NCBI GenBank assembly: GCA_963751395.1
Contig: CAVVUC010000004.1
Location: 620,001 to 684,000 of the forward strand
Length of the DNA stretch: 64,000 bases
DNA from: CAVVUC01 sp963751395
GTDB lineage: Bacteria > Verrucomicrobiota > Verrucomicrobiia > Chthoniobacterales > Chthoniobacteraceae
Direction of reading: 5' to 3'
Positions 51,495 through 60,682 of this stretch are shown here, one piece after another (positions within the stretch are counted from its first letter, which is position 1; every line of letters begins with the position of its first letter). The notes beneath the pieces were generated by a model, which was given only the letters and a program-made list of their open reading frames with translations, searched no databases and was not told the DNA's origin. A program made the translations under genes and the position numbers.

Positions 51495-51974
51495 TCATTC
51501 TCTGGTGACCTCCACCTTGATTAAGACGGTCGAACCATTATTTAACGTAAGGCTTGCTCGGCCATTGGGCGTCTTCGTAAGCGCATTATGAATGGAGCAC
51601 CTGTTGACAGATTCGGGGCCGATGCCGGTTTTCTTTAATTCGGTCGCAACAAGGTTTAATACTTCAGCCGGGTATGGCTGAAACTCCGAGAGAACCTTTC
51701 CCGCCGCCTCATTAAGTGCCAAATAAACAAATTGCTCCAGTTCGTGTCCGCTTAAACCGAGAGCCTTTCCTATTTTGGTCGCATTATTTTCACCAATGGT
51801 TCTGCTCCCATTCTCAAGCCCGGATATTAACGATGCGGGAACAGTTGCTATTGACCCGAGTTGATAAATGGTCATCCGCCGGTCATGGCGCAATCCTTTC
51901 AGAGTAGCTGCCAAAGTGCGGGTTGGTTGAGATGATATATTGTGTCGCAGGTTTTGATCTATTAAACGGCTCAT
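51495..51974 (-). CDS. XRE-family transcriptional regulator
   Basis: 159 residues from ATG 51974. An N-terminal helix-turn-helix: LAATLKGLRHDRRMTIYQLG, SIATVPASLISGLENGSRTI, followed by GKALGLSGHELEQF. The C-terminal part is a separate small domain (VNRCSIHNALTKTPNGRASL, TVLIKVEVTRE). It lies between the excisionase side and the primase, the place of the master repressor in phage satellites. Its target is not known. Confidence 0.8.
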   Translation of the reverse strand: MSRLIDQNLRHNISSQPTRTLAATLKGLRHDRRMTIYQLGSIATVPASLISGLENGSRTIGENNATKIGKALGLSGHELEQFVYLALNEAAGKVLSEFQPYPAEVLNLVATELKKTGIGPESVNRCSIHNALTKTPNGRASLTLNNGSTVLIKVEVTRE

Positions 51975-52346
51975 GATTGTTTCCCCAGGCATACAAGTCC
52001 ACTTCCTCATTTTGAATCCACAGCGCTTTGTCCTTTGGACAAGAATAGAATCCTCCGCGCCTGAATAATCGCTTGGAAGTTATGATTTAGCTTTTGTGAC
52101 CGGCGATAATGCGCTGATTTCAGACCACGGTTGCTACCGTAACCTCAAGTCAATTCATTTTCGCAGTCTTCGTATGTGTTGGGGACCTCCTTGGTTCAAG
52201 TGTTGTTCTATAGCGACTATAGCACCGATGGTATGTTTGTCAAGGAAAAGTAGAGTGGTTAATACATTTGCGAAAAACACTATTACACGCCTAAATAATA
52301 GCCATGCGGGGATTGGACCCGGACGGCTATAATCTATTGTTAACTC
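51975..52346. other. Region without a gene; tRNA-like hairpin at about 52302-52331
   Basis: No credible frame. Near 52302-52331 the minus strand has a CGGG-TCCAATC-CCCG stem-loop inside ATAGCC/GGCTAT arms. It resembles a T arm only loosely and could equally be a terminator for the next gene. Confidence 0.3.
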
Positions 52347-52877
52347 TTAGCTGGCTGCGATCAGTTCCAGTGCCTTCTCACCTTCACTTGTGATCGAGAT
52401 CAAGGTGCGGTTTCCATCATCTTCTTCAGAGAGGTAACCTTTACCGGTTCTCTCAATCGGGTTGCCATCGGCATCATTATCCATGTATTTTTTGCTCCCG
52501 AGTTCATTCCGAGCTGCGTCCAGCTTAGGTTGTTCGGTAAGCACCTTGCGGATGATTGGCAGTGGCACCTCTTTGAGTTGACCGGCAATCATAAGCAGCG
52601 TTGCTTCGTAATCTTCGGCAACACCGATTTCGGCCAACTGTTTGAGACAACTGGCAACGGTAGCTTTGGCTTTCGGCAAATCCTTGTTCAGGATCTGACT
52701 GGAGATCTCTCTTTTCTTTTGAATCTCAGCGAGCAGCGCTTTCGCTTCTGCTTCTTGCTTTTTGAGGTCGATATTTTTTGTTTTCATTGGATTTAGTTCT
52801 AATTTCTTAAGTTGCCGCGCCCGTTCGGACATCTCTTTGGGCGCGGCGGTTATTGTTTCGGCATCTAAACCAATCAT
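52347..52877 (-). CDS. Coiled-coil hypothetical protein of the satellite-like element
   Basis: 176 residues if started at 52877, where AGGA lies two bases before ATG; an ATG at 52787 is possible. A long helix (KNIDLKKQEAEAKALLAEIQ) is followed by KATVASCLKQLAEIGVAEDY and a C-terminal region ending LISITSEGEKALELIAAS, which resembles a winged-helix end. No family recognised. Confidence 0.5.
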   Translation of the reverse strand: MIGLDAETITAAPKEMSERARQLKKLELNPMKTKNIDLKKQEAEAKALLAEIQKKREISSQILNKDLPKAKATVASCLKQLAEIGVAEDYEATLLMIAGQLKEVPLPIIRKVLTEQPKLDAARNELGSKKYMDNDADGNPIERTGKGYLSEEDDGNRTLISITSEGEKALELIAAS

Positions 52878-52901
52878 ATTCCTGCAATCGCGAGCGGTTG
52901 C

Positions 52902-53174
52902 TTATCGTCCGACCTCGCGGATTTCCAACTTGGCCAGTGCAGCCTCCACCTTGGGCCAGGTGAACCTCACGGTTCTGTGACCCAATTTGACGTAGGGAAT
53001 TTTGCGTTTGCGCATCAGCTCGTCCACCATCCGTGTGGATGGCAGATCCAGTTTGATCCGCAGCGCTTCCTTCGTCAGGAAGTCGGCATTTTCATTCTCT
53101 TTAAGTTTCGTAGTCTTTCCTCCTGCAGGAGTCTTGCTCACACACGACTCCCGCGATTGAGGTTGGTATCTCAA
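52902..53174 (-). CDS. Excisionase-like (Xis/AlpA type) DNA-binding protein
   Basis: 90 residues. The C-terminal 60 read FLTKEALRIKLDLPSTRMVD, ELMRKRKIPYVKLGHRTVRF, TWPKVEAALAKLEI, a MerR-like excisionase helix-turn-helix with a wing. It lies between the integrase and the replication genes, where an excisionase controls excision of the element. Confidence 0.8.
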   Translation of the reverse strand: MRYQPQSRESCVSKTPAGGKTTKLKENENADFLTKEALRIKLDLPSTRMVDELMRKRKIPYVKLGHRTVRFTWPKVEAALAKLEIREVGR

Positions 53175-53311
53175 TTGCCCAAAAGGGATCGAAACTTAGA
53201 TTTTGAACTCCGCAACACGGCCTAAATCGCGGCATGAATAGTGTTGCTGAACTTGTTGATAGCATCCCGGCTGGCGCAGTCAACAGGAAATTGAAAATCG
53301 AGGATCTTTTT

Positions 53312-54448
53312 TTAGCCGGCCCTGAACTCCACCACTTTTTCCGACTGCTGCGCCGGCATGATGTTCCAATACCGCTGGGCGTCTTTCGGTTTTACGACCT
53401 CCCGGTAATGCTTGAAGATCATCGCCGGGGAATTCCCCATTTGCAGGGCCAATGCTGCTGCGTCTTTGAATTGTGCGAGGTAATACGATCCAAAAGAATG
53501 ACGCAATGCATTGGAAGGCCATTGCTCACGCAGTCTTGCCGCATCTCGATCTGCATCGAGTTTTTTTCTTAAACCGATTGGGCATACTGGGCCACGAAGA
53601 TTCCGATACGGGGCAAGCCAAGCCATCAAGTTTGGTTGAATGGTCACCAACCGCCAACTTGCAGTTTTTGCTTTCGCTGCTTTGACCTCGATAAATGCGG
53701 ATTCAAAATCGACTTCCTTCCATTCAAGCCGTTCGATCTCAGCGGCTCTGAGTCCAGCAAATGCGCCAATTGCCCAATACGGCAGCGTCTCGGTTTTTGC
53801 CGCCGTCATCAGTTGATTCGTTTCTTCGACCGTTAAAATTCCAATTTCACCATCCCGCTCTTTTGCTCGTTCAACCTCTGCAATCGGATTGATTTGCGCG
53901 TATCCTTGGCGGCGGGCAAAGCTGAACAATGTGGCGAGGCGGCTGCGAACTGTATTCCTGGATACCGGCCCGACATTCAATTTCCTGATCCAATCTGAAA
54001 TTTGCTTCGCCGTAATTTCGGCGATCATCCGGTCGCCAAATTCCTTCGAGAACTGGTCGAATTTGATCTTCAGGTCGCTCAAATAGTCTCCACTCAAACC
54101 ATCTGCGGCACGCGCATCCAGCAGTTCCGAAATCACCTCCGAAACCTTCTTGTTGTTCGAAATCGACCTGAGATAGCGCGCATAGTGCTCAGCGGCATGG
54201 AGAATCGTTTTCCCGAAGGGCTCCAGCAGCGTTGCTGCCCGTTGAGCCAGGACCCTCAGTTCCGTCGAGAATGTTGCTCCCTCGACACCTTGATTCAAAA
54301 GCTCGATCTCTTTCAGTTCTGCGTAGGTTTGAGCTGCCTTTTTTGTCGTGAAGAATTTTCGCTGCCTTTTTCCGTTAACGTGTGAGGCAACCACGAATTT
54401 GAACCGAGGGTGACGATACGGATGGACTCGAAAAGCTTGTTTACTCAC
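53312..54448 (-). CDS. Tyrosine recombinase (integrase) at tRNA-Val
   Basis: 378 residues. An arm-binding N terminus (HPRFKFVVASHVNGKRQRKF), a core-binding middle, and a catalytic domain with GAFAGLRAAEIERLEW, SNALRHSFGSYYLAQFKD and the Tyr in IFKHYREVV. The His/Trp site before Tyr reads GNS, a tolerated variant. The gene lies 132 bp downstream of tRNA-Val and reads away from it, the usual pattern for integration into the 3' end of a tRNA gene. Confidence 0.93.
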   Translation of the reverse strand: MSKQAFRVHPYRHPRFKFVVASHVNGKRQRKFFTTKKAAQTYAELKEIELLNQGVEGATFSTELRVLAQRAATLLEPFGKTILHAAEHYARYLRSISNNKKVSEVISELLDARAADGLSGDYLSDLKIKFDQFSKEFGDRMIAEITAKQISDWIRKLNVGPVSRNTVRSRLATLFSFARRQGYAQINPIAEVERAKERDGEIGILTVEETNQLMTAAKTETLPYWAIGAFAGLRAAEIERLEWKEVDFESAFIEVKAAKAKTASWRLVTIQPNLMAWLAPYRNLRGPVCPIGLRKKLDADRDAARLREQWPSNALRHSFGSYYLAQFKDAAALALQMGNSPAMIFKHYREVVKPKDAQRYWNIMPAQQSEKVVEFRAG

Positions 54449-54579
54449 AAATGCAAAGTGGCAACTGTTGCCACTTTTTCAAGTGAAATAACGAAAGAAC
54501 GCGTTTCCATGCGTTGCTTTGAGTTCAATCAAAAATCAGTCCAGAGCCTTTATCTAAGCCACTTCCAGAGTAATTTGAG

Positions 54580-54654
<75 letters not shown>

Positions 54655-54698
54655 TTATCTGTAAAATAGGGCCGACTGGCCTTGCTTGGAGGACTGAT

Positions 54699-54739
54699 TT
54701 AGCACATTTGGGGCTAAATTAGCACAGGCTTTTAGCACA
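54699..54739. repeat. Three TTAGCACA repeats
   Basis: Direct repeats start at 54699, 54719 and 54732, beside tRNA-Val and 55 bp before an integrase remnant. They could be arm-type integrase binding sites of an older element. Confidence 0.5.
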
Positions 54740-54793
54740 ACTTCCGCCGGAATGCCTCGCATGCAAAGGCATGCGGGCGTATGCAGGTTGGTC

Positions 54794-54983
54794 ATGAGCG
54801 GTATTGTGAAAGGCATGTTCAAGCGCGGCACTTTATGGTGGCTCCGGTTTACCGTCAATGGAAAACAGGAACGTGTTCGCGTGGGCACAGAAAATCGACA
54901 GTCTCGCGGCGATGCGCGCCCTGGAGCGACTGCAAAGCGCGCCACTGCTGGCGGCGTCGGCACTGGAGGTTGAGATCGAACCA
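54794..54983 (+). pseudogene. 5' fragment of an integrase gene
   Basis: Begins MSGIVKGMFKRGTLWWLRFT, a typical arm-binding domain, through KQERVRVGTEN. A frameshift at about 54900 leads to AAMRALERLQSAPLLAASAL then LEVEIE. At about 54980 it ends abruptly against the end of an integrase in the opposite direction. No catalytic part remains. Confidence 0.65.
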
Positions 54984-55558
54984 CCACAGCACGTCCTCGC
55001 GTTCGCAGTTGGCGATGAGCTGGTCGCGCTGGGCAGGGGTGCAGAAGTCGCGCATCCATTGGCCGTCGTCCGCCGCCATTTCAATCCCGGTGCAGGGATT
55101 CAGCCGCACAATGCGCGCGACGCTGACCGCCCACTCGAAAAAGGAGCTGAGGATCATCAGGTAGCTGTTCGTCGTGCTGACCGCGAGGCCGTCGAGGGAT
55201 GCATTGTAAAAGCCCGACACATCCGCAGGAGTCACCGCCGCCGGGGTTGTCTTGCCGCACCACGCAAAAAACTTCCCCAGCACATAGCGCCGCGTGTCCG
55301 CGCTGGCGGGCGTGAACAGATGCTTGCGCAGTTTGTAGTCGAGAAACCGCTCAATCTCGTCCGCGAACAAATCGCCGCGCGTGAGTTCGGGATTTGCGCG
55401 AATCGCGTTGGCGCGCTTCAAGGCTTCGAGGTAATCGGAGGTCTTGAGCGGAATGAACTGCCGCTTTCCCTGCCGCTGGAAATTCAGCCAGTAAGATTGC
55501 CCCCGCTGATAAACCCCTGTGGACTGCGTGCGCGCCGGTTTTTAGCCGCCTTCTTCAT
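54984..55558 (-). pseudogene. Second integrase fragment, C terminus missing
   Basis: From ATG 55558 the frame MKKAAKN switches at about 55539 to RTQSTGVYQRGQSYWLNFQ, then continues in one frame: EIERFLDYKLRKHLFTPASA, core-binding region VSGFYNASLDGLAVSTTNSY, PAQRDQLIANCERED. The catalytic Arg-His-Arg-Tyr part is absent, cut at about 54984 where the opposite fragment ends. It starts near tRNA-Gly, suggesting a different element. Confidence 0.7.
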
Positions 55559-55621
55559 GCCATGAAGTGTAACAATTTCAACCGAAACATTGCGCGACAT
55601 GGCTCCACATCCTGTAAGGAG

Positions 55622-55697
55622 TGGAGCGGGTGACGAGACTCGAACTCGCGACGTCTACCTTGGCAAGGTAGTGCTCTACCAACTGAGCTACACCCGC
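55622..55697 (-). tRNA. tRNA-Gly (anticodon GCC)
   Basis: Minus-strand cloverleaf with U73 and CCA: acceptor GCGGGTG/CACCCGC, D arm GCTC/GAGC, anticodon stem CTACC/GGTAG with loop TTGCCAA (GCC), T arm GCGAG/CTCGT around TTCGAGT. U73 is the usual bacterial glycine discriminator. Confidence 0.95.
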
Positions 55698-55862
55698 AAA
55701 CCTGTTCCTCACCACGGTGAGGTGCGCTTTTTGTAAGCGCAGCGGGTGGAAAGTAGAAGAATTATTTTCCTATGCAAGCGATTTTCAGCGCCAACACGCC
55801 CGAACATGTCAATTGCGGTCGGGGCGCTCCTCTGGTATAGAAGTAACACTTTTTCCCAAAAC

Positions 55863-56183
55863 ATGCCCACCTACGAATATCAGTGTGAAAAATGCAAGAA
55901 GGGCTTCGAGGTTTTTCAGTCGATGAAAGATCCCGTGCTTAAGACCTGCCCGAAAGAGCTTTGCCGGCAGAAGAAATGGGGCAGGGGCAAGGTTCGCCGG
56001 CTCCTCGGCACCGGGGCTGGGCTGCTGTTCAAGGGGTCGGGATTTTACATCACCGATTACCGCAGTTCGAATTATCACGAATCGGCGAAAAAGGACACGC
56101 CAGCTCCCGCGCCGTCCGGTGAGACCAAGACTGCCGAGCCGAAGAAGACCGCGACGGAAAAACCAAAAGGCGCAAAGAAATAA
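55863..56183 (+). CDS. FmdB-type zinc-ribbon protein
   Basis: 106 residues from ATG 55863 (MPTYEYQCEKCKKGFEVFQS). CEKC and CPKELC pairs give the FmdB zinc ribbon. After GSGFYITDYRSSNY comes a Lys/Pro/Ala-rich tail typical of the family. FmdB proteins are widespread and poorly understood, perhaps regulatory. It is close to the next gene (4 bp), likely one operon. Confidence 0.88.
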   Translation: MPTYEYQCEKCKKGFEVFQSMKDPVLKTCPKELCRQKKWGRGKVRRLLGTGAGLLFKGSGFYITDYRSSNYHESAKKDTPAPAPSGETKTAEPKKTATEKPKGAKK

Positions 56184-56187
56184 ATAT

Positions 56188-56952
56188 ATGGCGACTCTAC
56201 CTTGCAAACAGTGCGGGCACGAAAACGAATCGGAACGGGTTTACTGTCACAACTGCGGCACCAAGCTCGATCGCTCGCTCCTGCCCGAGGAACCGGCCAA
56301 GCAGGATCAGCTCAAGGCGGAGCAGAAGCGCGTAAAGAAGCTCACGAGTCCGGCGCGCGGGTTCTTTGTCGGCTGGTTCAGTTCTCTGGTGACGACGCTG
56401 CTGTGGGCGGCGCTGGTGGCCTCGACAATCCAGATGTTTCGTCCCCCGGATGGCGTTCCTCCGATGCCGAAGAAAGGCGAGCTGGCGGAGCCGCCGCAGA
56501 TCTGCCTTGCGATCGAGGATGCAATGGGCTTGCGCACGCCGCAGCGGCTGGCGCTTGATGTAAACGCGATCAACACCTACATCCAGAATGCCATCCGCTC
56601 GAAGGAAACCGGCATGCTTTCGGATTATGTGAAGTTCGACCGTGCGTTTGTAACGCTGGAGGAAGGGGTGTTTCGCATGACGGCGCAGCAGTCCGCCGTC
56701 GATTATCCGTTTTATGCCTCGATCAATTACAGCCTCTCGATCCAGGGCAATAAAGTCGCGGCGAAAACCCTCGGTGGCCACATCGGCCGCCTGCCGCTTC
56801 ACCCGGCGATCATGTCGTATGCGGATGTTGTCTTTCAAAAACTCTGGGATGCACTTCGTCGCGAACGCGGCCTCATCGATCGCATGGGGTCGATCGAAGT
56901 GCATAAGGACCAGTTCGTGATGGTGACCAAGCCGGCGGCTGCGGGGCGATGA
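56188..56952 (+). CDS. Zinc-ribbon membrane protein
   Basis: 254 residues from ATG 56188. A zinc ribbon (CKQCGHENESERVYCHNCGT) is followed by a charged helix, one transmembrane segment (GWFSSLVTTLLWAALVASTI), and a soluble domain with LALDVNAINTYIQNAIRSKE. The end overlaps the next start by four bases. No family recognised. Confidence 0.7.
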   Translation: MATLPCKQCGHENESERVYCHNCGTKLDRSLLPEEPAKQDQLKAEQKRVKKLTSPARGFFVGWFSSLVTTLLWAALVASTIQMFRPPDGVPPMPKKGELAEPPQICLAIEDAMGLRTPQRLALDVNAINTYIQNAIRSKETGMLSDYVKFDRAFVTLEEGVFRMTAQQSAVDYPFYASINYSLSIQGNKVAAKTLGGHIGRLPLHPAIMSYADVVFQKLWDALRRERGLIDRMGSIEVHKDQFVMVTKPAAAGR

Positions 56953-58264
56953 AGCTCCTGGTCTCGCGACTTGCTTCGTGCGCCGCCGTTTTGACGGCAG
57001 CCACGTTCCAGGCTCGCGCGATCGACTTGTCGCAGCGCAGCCAGAGCCTCTCGAAACAATTCATCGTTTACAGCGACGACCGCGGCCTGCGGCTCGCAAT
57101 TGCCGGCGCATCCGAGGAGGCCAAGAAAGGCGTGCTCTCGATTCTGGGCCTGTCGCGGGATGGCTGGAAATACCCGATCGTCATTTCCGCGCAACGCGCC
57201 AGCGCCACGGGTCCCACTCCTGCGCCGTCGAGCGTGCAACTCTTCGAGACCGACGATGGATTCAAGGTCGAGTTCGATCTTTGCGTCAACGCCGATCCGG
57301 CGGATGTGCAGTTTCAACAACAGCTTGTCCGGGCGATCCTGCTTGAACTGGCGTACCGAGACACACGCGCGATCAAGAGCGGCGTCGCCTACACCGAGCC
57401 GCCAATGTGGCTGATCGAAGGAATCGTCGCGCTCCTTCAAAGCCGTGAATCGGGCGCAAACATGGACGTTTTCAAGACCCTGGTTTCCGCGAACCGCCTT
57501 CCCTCGCTGAAGACGTTCCTCGAGCAAAGCACCTCCGGTCTCGACTCCACTTCGCGTGCCATTTATTCCGCCTGCGCAATGAGCCTCGTGCAAATGTTGC
57601 TGGAACTCCCTGATGGCCGACCCGGTCTCGCCTTGTATGTGCGCAATCTGGCGACCGCCAGCCACGACACCTCGACGGATTTGTTGAAGTATTTCCCCGC
57701 GCTCGGCGGCTCCAGTCAGAGCCTCGAAAAATGGTGGTCCCTCAACATGGCGCGCTTCTCGGCCGCGGATCGCTACGCGGGCCTTTCCCTGGAGGAATCG
57801 GAGCAACGGACTGCCGCGCTTCTCACGTTCCAACTGCCGGTCGATAAAAAAGGCGGGATGAAAACGTTCACGATCGGGCAGTTCAAGGAATACCTGAAAA
57901 TCCGTGAAAGCCGCCAGGTTCTGATGCAAATCAGCACCGGCTTCCTGGCCTTGCAGACCAATGCAAACGCGCTCTTTCGTCCGGTTGTTTTCGAGTACCG
58001 AAAATCTCGTTCGACCTTGCCCGAGGCAAGTCCAGTGGCATCGAGGCCCGTCTCGCCAACGTCACGAAATACCGGCAGTCGCTTCAGACCCGCATGAATG
58101 ACATCGCGGACTATCTGAACTGGTTTGAAGCGACGAAGATGACGACGCGCAGCGACGCCTTCACCGGGTATTTCAAAACAGCCGGCGAACTCTCCGCAGC
58201 CCCGCCGAAGCGGCAGGATGGCATCTCGCAATACATCGACACGCTCGAGGCTGAGTTTCAGTAA
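56949..58264 (+). pseudogene. Secreted protein gene with one-base frameshift near its 3' end
   Basis: From ATG 56949 the frame starts with a signal peptide (MKLLVSRLASCAAVLTAATF, cleaved near ARA). It continues through PPMWLIEGIVALLQSRESGA, resembling a peptidase-MA-like or TPR-type secreted family, to about 58000. There the frame shifts: after VVFEYRK a single missing A in the run at 58001-58004 would continue ISFDLARGKSSGIEARLANV and on to TAA 58264. Uncorrected, the protein ends at 58097 with an unrelated tail. Sequencing error is quite possible. Confidence 0.75.
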
Positions 58265-58345
58265 GTCTCAAACCACCTCCTTCGAATGCAGCGTGCGATT
58301 GACTTTTGCGCCTCGAAAACGAACATGGCCGCCTGTTTTTAACCA

Positions 58346-59560
58346 ATGGCTCTGATCGTCCAAAAATACGGCGGGACTTCCGTCGGCAATCCTGAACGCA
58401 TCCTGAATGTCGCGCGGCGTGTGATCGAAACGCAAAAGGCCGGCAACCAGGTGGTGGTCGTCGTTTCCGCGATGTCGGGCGTGACCGATGGCCTGATCAA
58501 GCTGGCCAGGGACGTGTCGCCGAATCCGACCGAGCGCGAGATGGACGTGTTGCTGGCGACGGGCGAGCAGACGACGATCGCCCTCACGGCAATGGCGATC
58601 GAGGCGCTCGGATCAAAGGCGGTGTCGCTCACCGGCGCGCAGGCCGGCATCGTGACCGACGGCGTCCACACAAAGGCAAAGATCGCGAACATCACGCCAC
58701 GAAAAATCCATCAACATCTCGACGACGGCTGCATCGTGATCGTCGCCGGTTTTCAGGGCGAGACGATGCAGGGCCAGGTCACGACGCTCGGTCGCGGCGG
58801 CTCGGATTTGACCGCGATCGCCATCGCCTCGGCGGTCAGGGCGAAGGTCTGCCAGATTTACACCGACGTGGAGGGCGTCTTCACCTGCGACCCGCGCGTG
58901 GTGCCGACCGCGCGCAAGCTCGACGAAATTTCGTACGACGAGATGCTCGAGATGGCGAGCAGCGGCTCGAAGGTGATGCAGTCGCGCTCGGTGGAGTTCG
59001 CCAAAAAATTCGGCGTCGTCTTTGAAGTTCGCAGCAGTTTCAACAACAACCCGGGAACCATCGTGAAAGAAGAAACCAAGAGCATGGAGAACGTCGTGAT
59101 CCGCGGCGTGAGCATCGAACGCAATCAGGCCAAGGTGACAATCACCAACGTGCCGGACAAACCGGGAAGCGCGGCGAAAATTTTCACCGGCATCGCGGAC
59201 GCGGGCATCATCATCGACATGATCGTGCAGAATGTCTCCGTGAGCGGCACGACGGACGTTTCGTTCACGCTCAACAAGGACGAGCTGCCGAAGGCGGAAA
59301 AGGCGTTGCGTCCGTTGACGAAAGAGATCGGCGCCAGGGATTTGATCGCCCAGGACGGCATCGCCAAGCTGAGCGTCGTCGGCATCGGCATGCGTTCGCA
59401 TTCCGGCGTCGCGGCGAAGTTGTTCGAGGCGCTCAGTGCCGGCGGAATCAACATCCAGATGATCTCGACCTCGGAGATCAAGATCGCCGTCATCATCGAC
59501 GAGGCGAAAATCGCGGAGGCCGCGAAACTGGCGCACGAGGCGTTTGGGCTGAGCGCGTAG
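58346..59560 (+). CDS. lysC: Aspartate kinase
   Basis: Phosphorylates aspartate, the first step to lysine, threonine and methionine. 404 residues: the N-terminal kinase signature KYGGTSVGNPERI, ATGEQTTIALTAMAIEALGS, GRGGSDLTAIAIA, then CDPRVVPTARKL. The C-terminal third carries two ACT domains (KVTITNVPDKPGSAAKIFTG and KLSVVGIGMRSHSGVAAKLF) for feedback control by lysine and/or threonine. Length is that of monofunctional LysC. Confidence 0.96.
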   Translation: MALIVQKYGGTSVGNPERILNVARRVIETQKAGNQVVVVVSAMSGVTDGLIKLARDVSPNPTEREMDVLLATGEQTTIALTAMAIEALGSKAVSLTGAQAGIVTDGVHTKAKIANITPRKIHQHLDDGCIVIVAGFQGETMQGQVTTLGRGGSDLTAIAIASAVRAKVCQIYTDVEGVFTCDPRVVPTARKLDEISYDEMLEMASSGSKVMQSRSVEFAKKFGVVFEVRSSFNNNPGTIVKEETKSMENVVIRGVSIERNQAKVTITNVPDKPGSAAKIFTGIADAGIIIDMIVQNVSVSGTTDVSFTLNKDELPKAEKALRPLTKEIGARDLIAQDGIAKLSVVGIGMRSHSGVAAKLFEALSAGGINIQMISTSEIKIAVIIDEAKIAEAAKLAHEAFGLSA

Positions 59561-59584
59561 CAGCAGCCACGCGGCTGCGAGTTT

Positions 59585-59729
59585 CCGGGTAGCGCACGCG
59601 GCTCGCGTGTTGCGTTCGGCGGCCCGCCGAATGCACCGGAAAAGGCGGGATTTTTTTGAAAGCGCGCACGTTACCCGGTCTTCGCAGCGGGCCGCAGCGA
59701 AGAGCACGCGAGCCGCGTGCGCTACCCGG
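59585..59729. repeat. 145-bp element with perfect 25-bp terminal inverted repeats
   Basis: The ends (CCGGGTAGCGCACGCGGCTC and five more bases) are exact inverted copies at 59585-59609 and 59705-59729. It holds no ORF. It resembles REP/MITE-like mobile repeats and lies between two convergent genes, where it could also terminate transcription. Confidence 0.75.
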
Positions 59730-59732
59730 AGC

Positions 59733-60308
59733 CTACTTTGCCTCCGCGACTTCCTTGCCTTTGTCCACGAAAGTCAGCGACGCAGAGTTCATGCAGAAAC
59801 GCTGACGGGTTGGCGGGGGGCCGTCGTCGAAGACATGACCCAGGTGCGCGTCGCAGCGCGCGCAAAGCACTTCCGTGCGGGTCATTCCGTGGCTGCGATC
59901 GGCGATCATGACGACGTTTTCTTTTGCGACCGGCTGGAAGAAACTCGGCCAGCCCGTGCCGGAATCGAACTTTGTGTCCGACGCGAACAGCGGGAGGTTG
60001 CAGCAGATGCAGTGGTAGATGCCGTCACGATGGTTGTCGTGAAACACGCCGCAGAACGAGCGCTCGGTGCCCTTGCCGCGCGCGACTTGATACTGCTCGG
60101 GCGTGAGCTGCTTCTGCCATTCGGCATCGGTCTTCACGACTTTGGGAACTTCGGCCGGCTCGTTGAGTTTCCCGTTTTCTCCCATGATTCGAACTTTAAC
60201 GGTTGGCATGACATTCTCCTTTGGTTGCGCGTTCGTCTGGCCGTTTGCATTGAGGCTGCAAGACATCAGCACTCCCACGAGTCTCGAGACAAACGCGAGT
60301 TTTTTCAT
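59733..60308 (-). CDS. msrB: Peptide methionine (R)-S-oxide reductase
   Basis: Repairs oxidised methionine (R form). 191 residues with a signal-like N terminus (MKKLAFVSRLVGVLMSCSLN), suggesting export. The MsrB domain has YHCICCNLPLF and VLCARCDAHLGHVF (four zinc cysteines), GTGWPSFFQPV and the active-site Cys in QRFCMNSASL. A second Cys (ERSFCGVF) may resolve. The stop lies four bases from the inverted-repeat element. Confidence 0.94.
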   Translation of the reverse strand: MKKLAFVSRLVGVLMSCSLNANGQTNAQPKENVMPTVKVRIMGENGKLNEPAEVPKVVKTDAEWQKQLTPEQYQVARGKGTERSFCGVFHDNHRDGIYHCICCNLPLFASDTKFDSGTGWPSFFQPVAKENVVMIADRSHGMTRTEVLCARCDAHLGHVFDDGPPPTRQRFCMNSASLTFVDKGKEVAEAK

Positions 60309-60359
60309 GAGCTAAATGGTCGCACGGTTTTTTCGATATGCCAGCGGCACGCAATCAAC

Positions 60360-60431
60360 TGTAGCCGGGGTCTGCGACCCCGGACGGGTTTTGCAACGCG
60401 GTCGCCACCGGCCTCATAGAGGCCGGCTACA
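60360..60431. repeat. 72-bp REP-like inverted repeat
   Basis: TGTAGCCGG at 60360 and CCGGCTACA at 60423-60431 form the ends, with nested GGTCTGCGACCCC-type and GGCCTCATAGAGGCC palindromes inside. It lies between msrB and the DUF2905 gene. Confidence 0.65.
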
Positions 60432-60439
60432 ACTGCGCT

Positions 60440-60652
60440 TCATCGTCGGAAGAGCCACATCAGGAGCGTGAGCACGATGCTGATGACGATGCAGGTTGTG
60501 AGCGGGAAGTAGAAGCTGAAGTTCTCTTTTTGAATCGCGATGTCGCCGGGCAGTTTGCCGAGCGGCGTGCGACCCGCAACCTTCCAAAGGAAGAAACCCA
60601 CGGCGGCGAGCGCGACGCCGAGAACGAAGAGCGTTTTGCCGAGTTCGTGCAT
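60440..60652 (-). CDS. DUF2905 membrane protein
   Basis: 70 residues, two transmembrane helices (LFVLGVALAAVGFFLWKV and LTTCIVISIVLTLLMWLF) around the family motif GRTPLGKLPGDIAIQKENFS. DUF2905 is widespread and of unknown function. It follows bioB by 30 bp and is probably co-transcribed. Confidence 0.92.
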   Translation of the reverse strand: MHELGKTLFVLGVALAAVGFFLWKVAGRTPLGKLPGDIAIQKENFSFYFPLTTCIVISIVLTLLMWLFRR

Positions 60653-60682
60653 TGCGCTTTCGATGCCGATCGGGCCGCGCCT

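Noticed and set aside
52302..52331. tRNA-like hairpin as a second attachment site for the tRNA-Val element
   Set aside because: Sequence does not match the 3' end of tRNA-Val and the T-loop departs from consensus; a terminator explains it as well.
58613..59707. Long antisense open frame under lysC
   Set aside because: Shadow of aspartate kinase; composition dominated by Arg, His and Asp and no family resemblance.
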